NCBI RefSeq assembly: GCF_023100945.1
Contig: NZ_CP064689.1
Span: forward strand, 7,608,001 to 7,672,000
From: Bradyrhizobium sp. 200
Lineage (GTDB): Bacteria; Pseudomonadota; Alphaproteobacteria; Rhizobiales; Xanthobacteraceae
Direction: 5' to 3'
Length of the DNA stretch: 64,000 bases
The notes below the pieces were generated by a model. It did not search any database. It saw nothing but the letters and a program-made list of their open reading frames with translations, and was not told the origin of the DNA. How positions within the stretch are numbered: position 1 is the first letter of the stretch; every line of letters starts with the position of its first letter. This document shows, piece by piece, positions 60,682 to 64,000 of this stretch. A program made the position numbers and the translations under genes.

Positions 60682-62484
60682 ATGACATATAAAACTCAAA
60701 CCAACTCCCGCTCTTCCAGTACTTCGAGCATCGCCGCAGCGCAGATCAACGACGAAGCCGACGAACAGCGACGTAAATTCCTAGGTATGGTCGGCGGCGC
60801 GGCGCTGCTCTCCACGACGAGCCTTCCTGCACTCGCCGGTGACGAAGAAAAAGAAAAATTGGCGGCACCAGCCGGGGAAGGACCTGCTTCCGGTGATGAA
60901 GCGCTTCGCGAACGTGCCTTTAAGCTCCGCGTCGCCGCGGCCCAAGCCAATCGCGACGCGCCTGTCCTCCCGCATCCGACCAACGGCGATGAGGAGCGTT
61001 ACCAGAACTATATCGGCTCCGACACGCGCGGCCTGCCGCACGATGGGCGCGGCGAGGTTGATCCGGCTGCATTCAAGGCGTCGCTCAAGGCTTATGCATC
61101 TGGCGACCCTGCTCAGTTCGAGGCCATTCCGCTCGGCGGCACGCGCAAACAACTCAACCCGATCGGCACACTTGCCGTCAGCCTCGAAGGCTTGAACCCA
61201 ACACAATTTTCGATTCCGCCGGCGCCGGCGCTCAACAGCACGGTGCGCGCGGCGGACGCGGTCGAGCTTTACTGGCAGTCGCTGCTGCGCGACGTGCCCC
61301 TCACAGCATTCACAAACGATACCGACAACAAGGATATTCTTGCCGCCGCGGACGAGCTCAACAAGCTGCCCGGCTCCAACGGCCCCCGCGTCAACGGAAA
61401 AGTCACGCCGCAAACGCTGTTCCGCGGCACAGCGCTGTATGTCGACAAGTCCGATCCCTCGGGCCGCACCGGGCGCTATGTGATTCCGCTGGGGACGCTG
61501 GAAGGCCCATATATTTCGCAATTCGCGTTGAGAGACGCACCGCATGGCGCGCAATATATTCCGGCGCAGATTCGAACCGTCACGCCGGAAAGCACCTTCC
61601 TCACCGATTATGACGAGTGGCTCACCGTGCAGAACGGCAAGTTCTCGGGCAAGGCGCCGAAGTTCGATCCGACGCTGCGCTTCGTCGCGACGGGCCGCGA
61701 TCTCGCCGAATACGTCCACAACAACTCGGCGACATTCTGGGCCGCAGCCCTCCTGCTCGGCACCGGCGCGGACAAGGCCAACCCAAGCTATGGCGGGTTC
61801 GGAACGTCCCTCGCGCCGAATAATCCCTATCTGAAGTCCAAAACCCAGGTCGGCGCCTCGAACACGTTCGCGCTGCCCTACATCCAGGGACTGTTGCCCT
61901 ACACCGCGTCAAGGGCGATCCGCACCGCCTACTGGCACAAATTTTTCATTCACCGCACGCTGCGGCCCGAAGCCTATGGCGGGCTCATTCACCACCGGAT
62001 CGCCAACAAAGCCGACTATCCGATACACGCGGACGTCCTCAACTCGCAGGCGCTGGCGCGTAGCGTGGCGAAGTTCGGCACGCATCTGCTTGCTCACGTC
62101 TATCCGGAAGGTGCGCCGATTCATTCGACCTATCCTGGCGGCGCCTCGCAGATCGCCGCGGCTTCCGTGACGATCCTGAAAGCGTTCTATGACGAGAATG
62201 CCGTGGTGCCCAATCCGGTGCAGCCGGACCCGAAGGATCCGACCAAGCTCATCGCCTATAACGGTCCGCCTCTGACGGTCGGCGGCGAGCTCAACAAGCT
62301 CGCCTGGAATTACGGGATTGGTCGCGACTGGGCAGGCATTCACTTCCGCTCCGACTTCTCCTCGTCATTGGCGCTCGGCGAAGAACTCGCCATCAGCATT
62401 TTGCGGGACGAGCGGCTCACCTTCCGCGAGCCGTTCGAGGGATTCACCTTCACGCGCTTCGATGGCACCAAGGCCACCGTCTAG
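60682..62484 (+). CDS. Vanadium-dependent haloperoxidase-like exported protein with altered active site
   Basis: 600 residues. Tat-type N-terminus: Arg30-Arg31 in EQRRKFLGMVGGAALL, so it is probably exported folded. The vanadate pocket of bromoperoxidases is largely kept: Lys420 and Arg428 in KFFIHRTLRPEAYGG, His481 in YPEGAPIHSTYP, Arg548 and the vanadate-ligand His554 in GRDWAGIHFRSDFSSSLALGE. The SGH motif that should follow YP is replaced by GGA (Gly486-Gly487-Ala488), removing the acid-base His needed for peroxide activation in characterised enzymes. The length suits VBPO/NapH-type proteins. It may be a phosphatase-like, altered-specificity or inactive relative. Confidence 0.85.
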   Translation: MTYKTQTNSRSSSTSSIAAAQINDEADEQRRKFLGMVGGAALLSTTSLPALAGDEEKEKLAAPAGEGPASGDEALRERAFKLRVAAAQANRDAPVLPHPTNGDEERYQNYIGSDTRGLPHDGRGEVDPAAFKASLKAYASGDPAQFEAIPLGGTRKQLNPIGTLAVSLEGLNPTQFSIPPAPALNSTVRAADAVELYWQSLLRDVPLTAFTNDTDNKDILAAADELNKLPGSNGPRVNGKVTPQTLFRGTALYVDKSDPSGRTGRYVIPLGTLEGPYISQFALRDAPHGAQYIPAQIRTVTPESTFLTDYDEWLTVQNGKFSGKAPKFDPTLRFVATGRDLAEYVHNNSATFWAAALLLGTGADKANPSYGGFGTSLAPNNPYLKSKTQVGASNTFALPYIQGLLPYTASRAIRTAYWHKFFIHRTLRPEAYGGLIHHRIANKADYPIHADVLNSQALARSVAKFGTHLLAHVYPEGAPIHSTYPGGASQIAAASVTILKAFYDENAVVPNPVQPDPKDPTKLIAYNGPPLTVGGELNKLAWNYGIGRDWAGIHFRSDFSSSLALGEELAISILRDERLTFREPFEGFTFTRFDGTKATV

Positions 62485-62638
62485 ACCGAAACGTCAGCAA
62501 AACGGAGTGCGCTAGCAGACGCTCATTTGCCCGCGCTCTGGACAGCCGCGATGGAAAACCGGTATGCACAGTGGTTCATACCGGTTTTTCGTATTGCCAG
62601 TCGATCCGGCTGCTTCGCTCTCCCAAGCAACAAGACCC

Positions 62639-63202
62639 ATGATACCTCTCGCCGAAGCCGATCGATCAGTGTTTCGAAGCGTTCGTTTCGTCCTGACCGA
62701 CATGGATGAAACGCTCACCTATCAGGGCCACCTTGCCGCGGAGACCTATGGGGCGCTTCAGCGGCTGCAACAGGCGGGAGTGAAGGTCATTCCGGTAACG
62801 GCCGCGCCGGCCGGCTGGTGCGATCAGATGGCTCGGATGTGGCCCGTGGATGGCGTCATCGGCGAGAATGGTGGATTGTTCTTTCGACGGGATCAGGACG
62901 GTCACGGAATTGAGCGGACCTTTTGGCATCCAGACCCGCAACGGCAAGCGATCGCCGGTCGCCTGGCGGAGATCGGCGCGCAGGTTCGTGCGGCTGTTCC
63001 CGGCGCCGCTTTCGCGGATGACCAGTTGTTTCGGTTGACCAGCCTGGCGTTTGTCCAGCCGGAAGAGCTCGATACACGCGATGCAATTCTCTCCTCGCTG
63101 CAAAACGCCGTCCATTTCCAGACACTGTCGGAAACGTTGACCGGCTTTAGCTTTGCGTTGGGCTGTCATCCAGCGAGATCAATACTGCGTTGCCAGGCTT
63201 AA
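62639..63202 (+). CDS. HAD-superfamily phosphatase, C-terminally short
   Basis: 187 residues from the ATG at 62639. HAD motif I is FVLTDMDETLT (nucleophile and acid Asp); motif II region VIPVTAAPAGWCDQM with Thr; cap region VIGENGGLFFRRD, as in HAD-IIB sugar-phosphate phosphatases. The C-terminal motifs III and IV (Lys and GDSxND) are missing: after SETLTGFSFALG the frame drifts and ends at 63202, some 80-90 residues early for the family. The next gene begins within or just after this end, which suggests a deletion junction. Probably inactive. Confidence 0.7.
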   Translation: MIPLAEADRSVFRSVRFVLTDMDETLTYQGHLAAETYGALQRLQQAGVKVIPVTAAPAGWCDQMARMWPVDGVIGENGGLFFRRDQDGHGIERTFWHPDPQRQAIAGRLAEIGAQVRAAVPGAAFADDQLFRLTSLAFVQPEELDTRDAILSSLQNAVHFQTLSETLTGFSFALGCHPARSILRCQA

Positions 63203-63213
63203 GCCCGCCGGGC

Positions 63214-63978
63214 ATGTGCTCTCCCTCGCGAAATCCGTCCTCCAAGCCCACGGTCGCCTTTATCAGCGGAGGCACTACCGGTATCGGTGCGGAGACCGCC
63301 AAACTCTTTCAATCCGAAGGCGCAACGGTAGTCGTGACCGGCTCCAGCGAGCGTTCGGTGGAATCCGCCAAGGCGGCACTGCCCGGGATCGAAGTGTTGG
63401 TCGCGGACGCCGGGAACGTGGCCGCCACCAAAGTTCTGGTCGACCAGGTCAAAGCCAGACATGGCCGCATCGAAGTTCTTTTCGTCAACGCCGGCATCGC
63501 CAAATTCGCCCCGATCGCGCAGGTCGATGAGGCCTTTTACGACAGCCAATTCAATATCAACGTCAAGGGGGCATTCTTCCTCGTCAAGCACGCCATCCCG
63601 GCCATTCCTGACGGTGGCGCGATCATCCTGACGGCTTCGGTGGCAGGCGCGAGCGGTGGGCTGGGAGGGAGCACAGTCTATGGTTCGACCAAGGCGGCGC
63701 TTCGATCGTTCGGCCGCACGATCGCCAAGGAGCTGACGCCGCGCGGCATCCGGGTCAACACTATCAGCCCCGGTCCGATCATCACGCCAATCCTCGATAA
63801 GGGCGGTATTACACCGGCTCAGAAGGACAGCTTAATCGAGGGGACCAAGACCCGCATCCCGCTCGGCCGCACCGGCACCGTCGCCGAGGTCGCCGCAGCA
63901 GCCCTCTACCTTGCCGCTGACGCCACCTACACCACTGGCGCCGAACTGTTCGTCGACGGCGGCTTGATTGATTTATAG
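63214..63978 (+). CDS. Short-chain dehydrogenase/reductase
   Basis: 254 residues from the ATG at 63214; a TTG at 63190 is in frame, and the first 18 residues of either form do not look like family. SDR motifs: ISGGTTGIG (cofactor), VNAGIAKF (NNAG variant), Ser in LTASVAG, and VYGSTKAALRSFGRTIAKEL (Tyr and Lys), then PGPIITPI and the C-terminal TTGAELFVDGGL. A probable NAD(P)H-dependent oxidoreductase of glucose-1-dehydrogenase/FabG type. The odd N-terminus and overlap with the truncated HAD gene suggest its original 5' end was replaced. Confidence 0.85.
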   Translation: MCSPSRNPSSKPTVAFISGGTTGIGAETAKLFQSEGATVVVTGSSERSVESAKAALPGIEVLVADAGNVAATKVLVDQVKARHGRIEVLFVNAGIAKFAPIAQVDEAFYDSQFNINVKGAFFLVKHAIPAIPDGGAIILTASVAGASGGLGGSTVYGSTKAALRSFGRTIAKELTPRGIRVNTISPGPIITPILDKGGITPAQKDSLIEGTKTRIPLGRTGTVAEVAAAALYLAADATYTTGAELFVDGGLIDL

Positions 63979-64000
63979 GTCTTTGCCGCCGTACGGCGCG

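Noticed and set aside
1..64000. CRISPR arrays, insertion sequences or prophage genes
   Set aside because: No spaced direct repeats, transposase motifs or phage structural genes were recognised anywhere in the window.

Overview
The window reads as a high-GC alphaproteobacterial chromosome segment, most likely from Bradyrhizobium or a close relative. This is inferred from codon use, dense ATGA-coupled operons, many Liv, Met and Ssu-type ABC transporters, and TetR/GntR/AraC-controlled catabolic clusters. No rRNA, intact tRNA, CRISPR array or insertion sequence was recognised.

Region 1 (1-7 kb) is a catabolic cluster. It holds a truncated Liv-type binding protein, a PaaK-like acyl-CoA ligase, a TetR regulator, a frameshifted esterase, and a Rieske dioxygenase alpha/beta - crotonase - SDR operon. 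Three near-identical palindromes stand before the ligase, the TetR gene and the dioxygenase operon, which suggests one TetR regulon for CoA-dependent oxidation of an aromatic acid.

Region 2 (7-15 kb) is a second catabolic run on the minus strand: cupin, Baeyer-Villiger-like monooxygenase, frameshifted quinone-oxidoreductase-like gene, SDR, Old Yellow Enzyme and a 97-residue conserved protein. It diverges from another TetR gene across a perfect 34-bp inverted repeat. A truncated Mfd N-terminal fragment follows.

Region 3 (15-27.7 kb) has an AT-richer DUF2235 hydrolase gene and gene-poor DNA with tRNA-like scraps. Next come a GntR regulator, a minus-strand livKHMGF - DUF6166 - alcohol dehydrogenase operon, and a divergent membrane fatty acid hydroxylase with two small membrane proteins.

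Region 4 (27.7-60.3 kb) looks like a large organosulfur scavenging locus. It has three MetQ-like binding proteins but one MetNI pair, three NtaA/SnaA/DszA-type flavin monooxygenases, one SsuD/SfnG-type monooxygenase and a DszC-like monooxygenase. It also has a flavin reductase, a serine acetyltransferase, three Ssu/Tau-type ABC importers, an AtsK/TauD dioxygenase, an FAD monooxygenase, a methyltransferase coupled to a monooxygenase, and a flavoprotein/ferredoxin pair recalling AprAB. The inferred logic is to import diverse sulfonates, sulfate esters or thioethers, cleave them with FMNH2- or 2-oxoglutarate-dependent oxygenases, and capture sulfur on O-acetylserine. An HSL-type esterase, an AraC-family regulator and a broken FAD/NAD(P) oxidoreductase lie at its left edge.

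Region 5 (60.3-64 kb) has an exported vanadium-haloperoxidase-like protein whose catalytic SGH-type motif lacks its histidine, a C-terminally short HAD phosphatase, and an SDR.

Three genes (about 2.6, 10.3 and 32 kb) carry several small indels each while keeping otherwise good sequence. They are either recent pseudogenes or sequence errors.
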